From contig JAUCBJ010005760.1 in the NCBI GenBank assembly GCA_032718475.1, forward strand, positions 1-64,000: 64,000 bases of DNA, in the 5' to 3' direction. Both the position numbers and the translations under genes were made by a program. This document shows positions 33,201-41,971 of the stretch, piece after piece. Origin of the DNA: Nemertoderma westbladi. Taxonomy: Eukaryota > Xenacoelomorpha > Nemertodermatida > Nemertodermatidae. The stretch's first letter is position 1. Every line of letters begins with the position of its first letter. The notes under the pieces are model-generated. The model saw only the letters and a program-made list of their open reading frames with translations, made no database searches and was not told the origin of the DNA.

Positions 33201-34110
33201 GCATTGCGGTGTGGACATGTTCGGGCCGATAAAGATCAAGGTGATGCGGCACACGGAGAAACGCTACGGTATCATCTTCGTATGTAACAACACGCGGGCG
33301 GTAGGGATAGAACTCGCCCAAGATGCAACCGCATCAGCATTCATTAATGCCTTAGAAAGGTTTAGAGACCGCAAAGGTGGGACGATCGCAGTGATATACA
33401 GCGACAACGGCACCACTTTTGTGGGGGCAGAGAACGAGATGGCAGAGGCCTTGGATATCCTGGAAGGAGAGGAAGTCAGGGCGGCCATGAGACGACGACA
33501 AGTAAAGTGGGAGAGAAGGACGCCGTATGCACCACATACGCTAGGATGCGTCGAGAGACTGGTGGGCAGCTCAAAGCGTCTTATGACGAAGCTGATGAAC
33601 ACCCACATGGTCACTGAGGACGTCCTGCGAACAGTATTGGCGAAGTGTGAGGGTATCATTAATAGCAGACCGCTATATCCGGAGAATGATGACCCTGAGT
33701 CACTAGACGTGCTGACGCCTAGCCATTTTCTAATGGAAAGGCCAGCGACCATCGATATGCGGGGTGTAGATCCAGACGACATACACTCCCGCCAGAGTTG
33801 GAAAGTCGCTAAAGCAATAAGCGCCGAGTATTGGAGGAGGTGGGTCGAAGAATACCTGCCCACGCTCCATAAAAGAAGCAAGTGGAGGAAGCCGAATAGG
33901 GAGTTAAGAGAGGGAGATCTCGTAATCGTTACGGATGATACTATCATCAACAACCAATGGCGGTTGGCGAGAGTTGTAGGCACTTACTCCGACGAGGACG
34001 GAAGAGTCCGATCGGCAGAAGTGCGGATAGGTGGTAAGATAGGTGCGAAAGACAGGAAAACCTACAGGAGAGCTGTAGGGAAATGCTGTCTGTTAGAAGG
34101 GGCACCTTAG
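30193..34110 (+). CDS. pol: BEL/Pao Pol: protease, RT, RNase H, integrase (intact)
   Basis: 1305 codons without interruption. The protease active site is at the extreme N-terminus (VDSGAAFTLV, Asp4-Ser5-Gly6), so preceding protease residues come from the upstream frame. The RT palm covers about 285-460 with LRMVVDASAK, FTCDIEGMFNQV and FYVDD (426-430, catalytic Asp pair). RNase H is about 610-740, with FSDAS, PKLELTA and YWTDSMVV supplying acidic residues. The integrase has an N-terminal His-His-Cys-Cys zinc finger (about 935-980) and a D1008, D1071, E1121 catalytic triad (VDMFG, SDNGTTF, CVERL). The BEL-type C-terminal domain with LREGDLVIV ends the protein. Domain order and sequence style assign BEL/Pao. 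It follows gag with a 14-bp overlap. Confidence 0.95.
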   Translation: MLVDSGAAFTLVEEWVAEEIGLRTRPSRMAVTTISSKDEILEMRTGRCAIAAVAPGCDYGATIDPIQVIESININARWPTNIEVEQYKFLDDIDFSIPDVDVRKVSIIVGMDCPTAHERMQTVFGEDKQCDPVAILTPFGWTLSGPIKSKIPFRMSETSGCMFAGTMQEMGDEGAEEQLKRLLRQDFEGLKETGVGTSVEDKQALQSVEESMTCDEGRYTIGMVWKLPKIPLPDNRGMVLTRLRKLKQTLKRSPEKNEYIHRTIKKYVEKGWAVELPVDEPNTDRTYYLPLHVALDPKKGKLRMVVDASAKTNGKCLNDYLLEGPNIYNSGIEVLLRFRNGKHAFTCDIEGMFNQVRVTEEDSDSQRFLWYNGEEEPPIIPAYKMVVQNMGAKSSSFTTTMAVRDTVKGKEDRYSTRAVDMIRRGFYVDDGMESGNTVKEILDTGREVRDILKGSGFNLTKFQSSSEEFIKAIEDKRPESTMDNPTTAKGQDMANKRTESQQKALGIVWNRETDELKYQLSQEGADIHTKRGYVSYTARIYDPLGLASPLLVTGKQILKRVYKLKDEWDVEVPEEIKKQWSKWTGDLEKMGTYNMPRVYFPDGNMTNLDLHMFSDASLEAYGAALYLVQREGAHKPRLAFSKAKSTPPDSASVPKLELTAARLGVRATAYLVDTIPNIVETHYWTDSMVVLGWLHNERTRYPIFVANRVDEIRATTELERWHYCPTDENPADLLSRGVVRHTFLKKEVLWQHGPQFLSDKEAWLPMRKVDPGSEIVSEGEEGDSEGEEIYSQMVREIRDVQPKQELCDNPTDKLLSYSSSWYKAKKLVAYWRAFGNFLAGLGKDKKIRTSIDLEGVAKAVIRYEQRKDYGDEVERVGNQQHLRRDSELITLSPQLNDDGILVMNSRVGYNNSIIVPPKPIIIPTGSPIVHQIIWDSHKSILHGGTNRTLTEIRRTFWVKQLRKKVKAVVGQCQTCRRAKKERAIQEMAPLPASRVRQHDPPFTHCGVDMFGPIKIKVMRHTEKRYGIIFVCNNTRAVGIELAQDATASAFINALERFRDRKGGTIAVIYSDNGTTFVGAENEMAEALDILEGEEVRAAMRRRQVKWERRTPYAPHTLGCVERLVGSSKRLMTKLMNTHMVTEDVLRTVLAKCEGIINSRPLYPENDDPESLDVLTPSHFLMERPATIDMRGVDPDDIHSRQSWKVAKAISAEYWRRWVEEYLPTLHKRSKWRKPNRELREGDLVIVTDDTIINNQWRLARVVGTYSDEDGRVRSAEVRIGGKIGAKDRKTYRRAVGKCCLLEGAP

Positions 34111-34283
34111 TGGAGTTAGTATAGAGTTTAGTCATCCAAGTTTTGGACTGAGGGGGGTGGGATTGAGGGCGAGACGCCCTTCCCACACACAAAAAAAAAA
34201 ATAAAATAGAATAAAATAAAGTAGTAGTACTAGTAATAGTACACAGTAGGTACGTAATTAGTAGGCAGAAGTTAGTCAGTAAG
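34111..34283. other. Short pol-ORF3 spacer
   Basis: Contains GAGGGGGGTGGGA at 34151-34163 and an A-rich run at 34190-34203. The G-rich piece resembles a polypurine tract and could be a second plus-strand primer site. Confidence 0.3.
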
Positions 34284-34758
34284 AAGGTACATAGTACCTA
34301 GAGTTAGTTAGCTAGTTAGGAGGTACGTAGTACCTAGAGTTAGTTAGCTAATTAGGAGGTACGTAGTACCGTTAGTTAGAGAGTTAGAGGGTACGTAGTA
34401 CCATTAGTTAGAAAGTTAGAGGGTACGTAGTACCGTTAGGTAGGGAGTTAGAGGGTACGTAGTACCGTTAGTTAGAGAGTTAGAGGGTATGTAGTACCGT
34501 TAGGTAGGGAGTTAGAGGGTACGTAGTACCGTTAGTTAGAGAGTTAGAGGGTACGTAGTACCGTTAGTTAGAGGGTACGTAGTACCGTCAGGTAGGGAGT
34601 TAGAGGGTACGTAGTACCGTTAGTTAGAGAAGAGTTAGGGGGTACGTAGTACCGCTAGTTAGAGAGTTAGAGGGTACGTAGTACCGTTAGTTAGAGAGAG
34701 AGTAAGAGTTAGAGGGTACGTAGTACCGTTAGTTAGAGAGAGAGTAAGAGGTAGAAGG
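34284..34758 (+). repeat. ~32-bp minisatellite with GGTACGTAGTACC core
   Basis: Fourteen units, most 32 bp, each with the interrupted palindrome GGTAC-GTA-GTACC followed by GTTAGTTAGAGAGTTAGAG. It lies between pol and ORF3. Occasional TAG codons in several frames make it non-coding. Confidence 0.93.
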
Positions 34759-35185
34759 GTATATAAGATATAGATATTAGTTAGCAGTTAGTAGCGAGAG
34801 GGGGGCATATGAGTACAGCTGGGTAAATCGTGTGGCCACGCGACGCATTCTGCTGTACTGCACAGGCCCACAGAGTAGGCCAGAATGTGGATTAGAGAAT
34901 AGAATAATCCATAGGCAATAGTAAGTAGTAGGACAGTAGAATTAGAACTAAACAAAATAAATAGAATAGGGCTGAAAGTTACAAATTATGGCAACACTAG
35001 GAAAGTTATTCTGGAACATAATAAAAGTAACTGACAGAAATTGAAATTAGGGTGTATTTACTAGCTTCAGGATTAATTAGTAATAATTTAGGCTAAAAGG
35101 CGCAGTTGAGTAAGGAATAGGCCATTATCGGACCGTACAGAACATCTTAGATACATCACTCATCTGTATTGCGCCTTGGTAAGGC

Positions 35186-35198
35186 ACCACCTTACAGG
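35186..35198 (+). promoter_or_regulatory. Candidate splice site before ORF3
   Basis: CACCACCTTACAG followed by GTGAGC just before the ORF3 ATG could serve as a 3' splice acceptor, giving a subgenomic ORF3 mRNA as for env genes. The same bases also fit a 5' donor (CAG/GTGAGC). RNA data would decide. Confidence 0.3.
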
Positions 35199-35218
35199 TG
35201 AGCGAGTGCGTGTTCGGA

Positions 35219-37765
35219 ATGGCGAGCAAATTGATCAGAAAGAGAAAGGCGGAGTCAGGAGGAAAGGAGATACTGGTGGATTTCACCGAGAGGCATCCGG
35301 AAGAGAAGACGAGAGGATACTACGAGAGGTTGGAAAAGGGTCACGCGGCACGAGCGCTGCAGGATCACTTCCGGGAGATGCACGAACAGCGGCTGGTCGG
35401 GACCTACGGGACGCCGTCGCTGGACAACGCGATCTTCCAACACTTCCACTACGTGGTGAAAGGGGACGAGGCGAAGTTCGGGATTCCGAAGTACCCGAGG
35501 GAATCACCGAGGAAGGATTGGAAGAGATTCATAGAGTCCGTCAACAGGGGAGGATATATGATCCTAGACGACGAGGGAACCGTGGAAGACGAGGAGGGTT
35601 CGAGACGAGGATCAGCGGGGTCGGCCAGGACCATACTCCTACATTTGGCCGCGCCAAATGGGGACATTTTCTTATTCGATCTAGGAACGTATGGGAAGAA
35701 GGACGGGCCGAAATTAAACCGGTTGCCGAAAGCGGTACAAGTCTTGGTAAGAGAGAAGTCGACGACGAAAGTGGGATCGGCGATTCGCGAGGACGCGGAG
35801 AGAATCATCGGTCCGGACGCCACCAACCTCCTGGATATGCAGAAGGTCTTCATGGCTATGACGGCACCGGATGGGTTGGGGGTAGTCGGGAACACAGGCC
35901 AATGCGGGGCGGTGGCAATGGGCCAACTATTGGGGCTCGTATGCCACAAACCGATGGACTGGGGGAAGTTCAGGGAGGAATACGGAGCAGAACTAGCGAA
36001 CTCGCTAAAGTGGGGAGCGAGACCGGGAAAGCAAGAGGTATATCAATTCCGCAGAGGAGCGATAAAGGTATATCAGAAGCGATATATCCTGCAGGAAGAT
36101 TGGATGATGATAAGTTTGCTTAACTTATTCATGACCGTGGTTATCGAGAGGGAACCAGCGGCATTTCTGTTATCGGGATCACCCCTAAGCTACAGGAGAG
36201 CCTTTAAAATGGCCTTCGACGGTCTGGTAGACCACCCGGGGCTGAAGGGCGAGTCGGTGTACTACAACAGCCGACATCTGATAGACGGGGAGACAGATAC
36301 GCCGTATCAGAGATGGGAGCAGCTAGAGACGGATAGACGAGAAGCAAAGCGACTGGAAGAAGTCGCTAGACGGGAGAGGATAGAAGCAGAGGAGAGGGAA
36401 GAGGAGGCCAGGACGCAGAGTTACGGCTTCGAGGAACAGGCAGGCTTAGACGAACTTCGTTGGACTTCGTCAGGGAGTTCGGGGGAGTCTCTAGGGCGAG
36501 AATTGGGATGGACGGTGGGATCGCCGAAACAGTCGACGTCGGGGTTGCAAGCGATGCCCATACCAGCGGGCGCCGAAGGCGACCAACCGCCAAGGAAGTT
36601 AAGGGAGCTAGAGGGATGGAGAGCTACGGGCGAGAGCCAAGGCGGGAAGGGACATAGTGGATCCATCGGGATACCGGGGTTGGAGCCACTGCCAGAGGAG
36701 GAGGAGGACGACGACGAGTTCGGAGGGGTGCCGCCCATCGAGAGGATTGGCCACTCGGACACGGACTGGGTTGGCGGGAGGGTGGTGACGGCCAGTGGGG
36801 CGAGGGCCTTCTGGGACAGATCCGGCAAGCGGACCTGGGTGCACGAGGAGCCGGCGATGGATTTCGCGGGGAGCACTATCAGGTTGGGCGAGCAACCGGG
36901 GACGGCACCACGGGTAGTATTCGGGGAGACGATGCCCGAGAGGGGCGGAGAGATCGACGTAGACAGGGACACCAACGTGCAGAAGTTCGCCTACCAGCGA
37001 CTCCACAGACCGCGGAGATCGCTTGGGACAAAAGACGACGTGGGGCGGGAGACATTGGTACTCGGTTGCGACTACTGTGGGAGACAGACCCACCAGGAAA
37101 GGAGCTGTTTGTACCGGTTCCAAAAGGGAACCTTTTGTCTCTACTGCCGCGAGTCGAGCCACAGGATGGGGGCATGTCCACGGTTGCATAACCAATGTCC
37201 GAAGTGCAACTTTCGGGGACACTACGGACGCCAGTGCGACTGGATGGACGACGAAGAGAAGTTCAGAAGATTCGAGGAGTGGGCCGACGTCGGGGCCATG
37301 ACGCGCCAGCGCATGAAGGCCCAGGAGTTCAAGTGGGGTTTCTTCCTTATCAATCAGGAGGCTCACATGGAAATCATAAAGCGGAGGCTACCGTTTACCT
37401 ATCAAGAGGTAGCAACGGCGGCGTCGTATGCCGGAGTGATGAATACACAAAGATATTTGGACAGGTGGACGCCACAGAACCGAGGGGAGTTTAGGGATTT
37501 CTTGGCGGAGCACGTGCCGCGAGCAATGAAGATGATCCTATGGGACGCCACCAGAGGGAGACAACAGGGCCACTCTGAGGGGCCACCGGCGAAGCGATAT
37601 CGGGCACTAATAACACCAGCGCCCAAGGAGCCAACAACCGGAATCAGTAGGGAGGTGGTGGCGAAAGTCCGAAGGCAGAAAGCGGATCCCAGAGGAGTGG
37701 TAGTAACCAAGAAACGACCCAGGGAAGAGGACGCCAGAGGGAACTATCTCCGGAGGGACAAATAG
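35219..37765 (+). CDS. BEL-1 third ORF: DEDD 3'-5' exonuclease-like domain plus three CCHC zinc knuckles
   Basis: 848 codons, intact, from ATG at 35219 (an in-frame GTG lies 21 bp upstream). Residues about 110-305 read as a DEDD-superfamily 3'-5' exonuclease, RNase D/Werner type. Motif I is ILDDEGT (Asp117, Glu119). A substrate strand follows (LLHLAAPNGDIFLFDLG), then KVGSAIREDAERI (Asp192), LLDMQKVF (Asp206), and RYILQEDWMMISLL near 288-301 (Tyr289, Asp294) as the candidate fourth acidic position. A charged coiled coil (about 365-398) and an acidic stretch (494-500) follow. Three tandem CX2CX4HX4C zinc knuckles sit at 617-630, 640-653 and 660-673, and the C-terminus is basic and NLS-like. 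It occupies the env position but has no signal peptide or membrane segment. The zinc knuckles are certain; the exonuclease call rests on motif order and spacing. The last motif has Tyr-x4-Asp instead of the usual Tyr-x3-Asp, so activity is unproven. Confidence 0.7.
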   Translation: MASKLIRKRKAESGGKEILVDFTERHPEEKTRGYYERLEKGHAARALQDHFREMHEQRLVGTYGTPSLDNAIFQHFHYVVKGDEAKFGIPKYPRESPRKDWKRFIESVNRGGYMILDDEGTVEDEEGSRRGSAGSARTILLHLAAPNGDIFLFDLGTYGKKDGPKLNRLPKAVQVLVREKSTTKVGSAIREDAERIIGPDATNLLDMQKVFMAMTAPDGLGVVGNTGQCGAVAMGQLLGLVCHKPMDWGKFREEYGAELANSLKWGARPGKQEVYQFRRGAIKVYQKRYILQEDWMMISLLNLFMTVVIEREPAAFLLSGSPLSYRRAFKMAFDGLVDHPGLKGESVYYNSRHLIDGETDTPYQRWEQLETDRREAKRLEEVARRERIEAEEREEEARTQSYGFEEQAGLDELRWTSSGSSGESLGRELGWTVGSPKQSTSGLQAMPIPAGAEGDQPPRKLRELEGWRATGESQGGKGHSGSIGIPGLEPLPEEEEDDDEFGGVPPIERIGHSDTDWVGGRVVTASGARAFWDRSGKRTWVHEEPAMDFAGSTIRLGEQPGTAPRVVFGETMPERGGEIDVDRDTNVQKFAYQRLHRPRRSLGTKDDVGRETLVLGCDYCGRQTHQERSCLYRFQKGTFCLYCRESSHRMGACPRLHNQCPKCNFRGHYGRQCDWMDDEEKFRRFEEWADVGAMTRQRMKAQEFKWGFFLINQEAHMEIIKRRLPFTYQEVATAASYAGVMNTQRYLDRWTPQNRGEFRDFLAEHVPRAMKMILWDATRGRQQGHSEGPPAKRYRALITPAPKEPTTGISREVVAKVRRQKADPRGVVVTKKRPREEDARGNYLRRDK

Positions 37766-38464
37766 GTTCCCAGGGCCGGGGGAGAGAAACTGAGACTTGA
37801 ACGTGGTACGCCTGGAAGGCGCCGCGTGGGGCGTACGAACTATTAAGTACAAATTAAACTGATGCAAAATAATAAATAAGTGCAATTATATGTACGTACG
37901 TAGTAATCAGTAGTTTAGCAATAAAATATATGTTCGAAGTAAGTACTATAGTCATACAACCTTTCTCAATTAGCTACTGGGACTGGGAGGCTAACTGACT
38001 ATGGCACTAGGGACGAGACGCCAGACGATTTCACACTTCTTGAGTGCGACGGCACAAGAGGGGGGGGTGAGACTCGTCAGAAGGGATGAGGTAGCCAAAG
38101 AGGGACGGAGTAATAGTGCGAAGTGCGGAGAGAGTGCGGATGCAATTCTAGTGTGGGGGGGGGGGAGGAATGAGAGGCTGAGTGAGGGACGAGGAGGTCC
38201 GAGGGTATGCGAGAGTTAGGGTGAGAGTGGAGAAGAGATAGGGCGAAAGTGTTGGGGAAACGAAAGTCGCGTGAGAGGTGAGCACGATCGGCCCGACATG
38301 GGACGCCAGGCATACAGGGTAGCGTTATCATACCCATAGGGAGCGGCCTGGAAAGCCGGCTCCGAGAGAAAAGAATTCCACCCCACACCCGATACTAGAC
38401 CGGGATCCAGCGGGATTGTAGCGCACTTTAGGTGGATGCTATCTTCTCACCGGGAAGATAGCAT
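37766..38464 (+). other. BEL-1 3' untranslated region
   Basis: No supported ORF after ORF3. It holds a G11 run (38155-38165) and GGGAAGATAGCATGGG near the right LTR. Confidence 0.6.
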
Positions 38465-38473
38465 GGGGGGGAG
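38465..38473 (+). promoter_or_regulatory. BEL-1 polypurine tract
   Basis: GGGGGGAG-type purine run directly before the 3' LTR TGTT, the expected plus-strand primer site for reverse transcription. Confidence 0.75.
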
Positions 38474-39012
38474 TGTTAGCTTATTCAATCCCGCTAACCC
38501 AAACCCTAAAGTAAGCCGGTAAGCAATATTGGGGGCCACGAAATTGGATAATCAATCACTCGTGTCACCACAACAAAATGGGAAGGAGAAACACACAATG
38601 AGGGTCAGGGGCCAAACCCCTAACAGAGAGAGAACAGGTGGAGTGAACGGGAACACTCCAAAGGGCGCCAACAAGGGTATCAACCAATCAGAGGGGGGAA
38701 AGGCATCGATTAGGTAGAGTAACAAGGCCAACCCGTGCAATATAGCCAGTTGGCAGTAATCATTTTACGCAGTTATCTCAGTATCATATTGGTGCTAGTT
38801 AGGTTAGTTAGTTTAGCTAGGGAAGGACCGGGACTTTAATTACCGTTTCCCGCCTTCCGTGTACGACATCATATCACCTATATCTATATCTATATCTTAT
38901 ACCTGAACATTATTCGCGACAAACAACGTAAACCCTTTCACTCTTCACACACGGCGGGGACGCGTGAATTAACAAACCGGATAAATCGGGATCCTCCCTG
39001 GATCCCGTCACA
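38474..39012 (+). repeat. BEL-1 3' LTR
   Basis: 539 bp, same length as the 5' LTR. Four single-base differences were seen by eye (in the CCCRCTAACC, CACCMCAAC, TTTACKCAG and CATTATWCG contexts), indicating a young insertion. Followed by ACTTA at 39013-39017. Confidence 0.95.
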
Positions 39013-39017
39013 ACTTA

Positions 39018-39530
39018 CATATACTCAAACTGGTTAAAACTGACATTTCGGTTCAAGAATGACATCTCGCGCTAGGATGACTTCAGGCACTGCTGACGCA
39101 TTTTACAAGAACAGCGCCCCATAGGTTGCGATTAGGTACACCTAATTCAGCATTGTCAGAGTTAAACTTCGTTATTTGGCAATCTTACCTGTATCAGATT
39201 TAATGGATCGAATATCGCACATCAAATTTTAAATGGCTAAAGTTCATTACCACTGGGAGAGCACCTTTATATTTAAGGCCCATGGCCATGACGAAATATG
39301 TACAGTAGCTGGAAGTGGCTCCTGCCAATATTTAAATTGGGTGCTTCTGTGTTGAAATGGGATTACAGCTATGAGGGTAATGAATCAAATGTAATCTTGG
39401 AGTCAGGAGAGTTGGAGGTCAGGTAAAATATGAAAAAGGCAGCAAATCAGAGAAGCCTATATGAATGCCAGTTTACAGCTTAATAGCTGAAAAACCCACC
39501 AGGATGGATGGGCGGGGTGAAGGGAGTAAA
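39018..39530. other. Non-coding flank right of BEL-1
   Basis: No supported gene or repeat. Confidence 0.5.
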
Positions 39531-39636
39531 GGGGGGGGGGGGGGGGGGGAGGGGCTTCTATAAAACATTCCTCTATACACCATTTCCTGGAATATAGGGT
39601 CGTGATTCAGTGAACTCCCCCCCCCCCCCCCCCCCC
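39531..39636. repeat. Inverted poly(G)/poly(C) pair
   Basis: G19 at 39531-39549 and C20 at 39617-39636, separated by 67 bp. They are mutually complementary and could form a G:C hairpin or, alone, a G-quadruplex. CCACCCCCCTCC continues the second tract. Confidence 0.9.
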
Positions 39637-41395
39637 ACCCCCCTCCAAAGAAAATTTTTTTTTTTTCTACAAGTCTTAATGATATTGCATGGAATCTGAA
39701 ACAGAGTTAGTTCCTCCTCCTTGTGGGTGAACCAGAATTTTTACTTTCGCTTTCAATCTCTATCTACAAAGGTTTGAAAAAGTGTATCCAACAATTTTGC
39801 ACCAGTCGTATGGCAATTTTTCTTCGACCTTATAGTAATTTGTTGGTAGCAACATGGAAAGCTGGCCGTGCAGGATTGTGTAACTCATGTATCCTTCGTG
39901 CTGCGCGAAGTCCTTTTCAACACGTTGGCTGTTGAATAACAATAATTGGTATAACCCTACAATACTTCAATAATAATAGCGGTTTGCCGTGTACAACCCT
40001 GAACGACAATCCAACTTTCTCGTCCTCGGTTTGTGTAATTGGTTGTTATTTTCACAAGTCGAACAAACATGTTACTATTAATGTTACACTTAGTAAAGGT
40101 AGAGTGTCGCACTTATTACGCTAACTAGATACAATGTAGCAAAATCTGCACGAATAAGCAGTAGGCTGCCTTACAGAAGAAAAAAACATAGAAAGAAAAT
40201 AATATTGGATTAACACTAGAATCTTCATTTTAAGATGACACTTACTTATATCTGTATCTGCACATCACCATTTAAATTCACTTCAAAACATATACTCCAT
40301 GCACGTAGGCCCAATTGTATACGATGTTAAACGCCGTTAGTAAGTAAAATAAGTATAACTCAATTATTACATGGGGAAAAAAATATTCATTTTGACCCGC
40401 CAACCTTACCAATAATATATATATTAATATGCCCAGCAATTGCAGAGAATGAGCTCAATTACACATCATTGGGTCATAAGGGAAAAATGTATGTACAGTA
40501 TGTAATATGTAGTTTTATTCGGTTTGCCACTAATTGACTCTCCACCTCCCGTTATTCGTACCCACCACAGATAAAGAGAACCGCATTAAGGGCCTTTCGT
40601 AATATCCAGTCCATCCCGATAAATTGATTAATCTCTCTAATAAGGAGGTTAACTACAAGGAGTTGGATGTTTTGCAATTTCATTAGAAAGTCGAAATATT
40701 GAACGAAGTTGAATTCTATCAGTTTACTTTCTGTAAAATAATATTATAATCTATCTATATTTATACATGCCATATATTTTAACGAAATTAGCGCATTTTT
40801 AGGAAAATATGTGGCTGGCCACGAGAAAAGGGACCTTATGTCACCGGAGGTCGATTTTGAGTTATTAGGTCTATGAGATGCCGAATTTTCCAGAGATTTT
40901 AACAAAAAAAACGGTGTCTCAATATCTATTTCCAAAAAAAAGTTATAGCGATATATGTGAAGGTGAATCGTAGCAAAAAAAATTTTATCACCGGAAATAA
41001 TTTCATTTCATCGGAAATAATTCGTTGAAAAATGGCAACTATATGGAATAAATTTATAATTTGCTTTTCAAAATTTTTCCAAGAATTTTGAAAAATCGTG
41101 ATTTACTAAAACAAGAATAAGCGTATTATATTATGAGTATCGGTACTAAACATTTATTTAATGTTTCATATTCACAAATTTCATCCGTTCTTCATAAAAA
41201 AAGGGTGAATAACCTCAATTTAATTGGACTAGTGTTGTTATCAGCCTTGAATATAATTTATCACGAATGTTTTGTCATATGTACCACGAATTCCAACACT
41301 TGGTAAGGTTTCTTGTCGGAAACAACGCACTTCGATCTATAATTGTATTGCCACAACGTATTGAGTATTTAATGTTAAAGCAACGTTAGAGTCTT
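39637..41395. other. Non-coding AT-rich interval
   Basis: Short open frames only, none recognisable; an oligo-T run at 39655-39666. Nothing else seen. Confidence 0.5.
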
Positions 41396-41430
41396 ATGTC
41401 TCGTACGATTCGGCGAGTCGTACGAGACAT
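41396..41430. repeat. Perfect 13-bp hairpin, 9-nt loop
   Basis: ATGTCTCGTACGA and its exact inverse TCGTACGAGACAT around TTCGGCGAG. The inner CGTACG is itself palindromic. No nearby gene explains it. Confidence 0.85.
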
Positions 41431-41891
41431 GGAGACATACATTAGAGTACCTACCTACTGTACCTCTATTTCATGGGAGATGACTGGTATATTGAACTCT
41501 GGTGGATGGTCAGCTCAGGTAAAACGAATGCATTCCCAACTATATAGTTATGTACATACACAGCACACAGCATTAGAGTGGAAGAGGGCGCCCCCCTACT
41601 GTGGTCAATTAGGCTCCCTTTTCCAAGTAACAACTCAATATTTATAGACTGACTACTGCTAAAGAAAATCTGGGAAAATTGGAAAATCTGAAAATTTGGT
41701 AATGATTGAATGAGGCAGGGTAAAGAACAGGTGTAGATGGAGATAAAATTGGATGGAGATATGGATGTCTCCATATCTGGTCTGGCGGGCTGGCACTAAT
41801 GTAACTTCAACACAGTTTGCATTGCTTGACGCCTGAGGGGACTTTTTCAATATAGAACAATACTGGTATGTGGTCCTACAAACGTTTACTA

Positions 41892-41906
41892 CCCCCCCCC
41901 CCCCCC
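41892..41906. repeat. Poly(C) tract, 15 bp
   Basis: Fifteen C about 65 bp left of the truncated RTE copy. Confidence 0.9.
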
Positions 41907-41971
41907 TCATCATCCTCTCCAACCCTCTTATATTAGTGATGTGCTTGCTAACTGAGGGTTACGCAACCACC

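Larger units (their letters stand above)
24877..39012 (+). mobile_element. Complete BEL/Pao LTR retrotransposon, 14.1 kb (BEL-1)
   Basis: Two 539-bp LTRs (TGTTAG...GTCACA), four differences seen between them, and an ACTTA duplication define a complete and recent insertion. Order: 5' LTR, long gag region, nucleocapsid/protease, RT, RNase H and integrase, minisatellite, third ORF with an exonuclease-like domain and zinc knuckles, G-rich tract, 3' LTR. Typical BEL/Pao elements are 6-9 kb; the extra length comes from the expanded gag and the third ORF. Pol is intact. Gag has several frame interruptions, so this copy may not be autonomous, or it may use recoding. Confidence 0.93.

Noticed and set aside
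29425-33983. Minus-strand frames across BEL-1 gag and pol
   Set aside because: Shadows of the intact plus-strand pol with its catalytic motifs.
35176-36123. 315-codon plus frame overlapping ORF3 in another phase
   Set aside because: Arg/Gly-rich shadow of the GC-rich ORF3; the ORF3 frame carries the exonuclease motifs and zinc knuckles.
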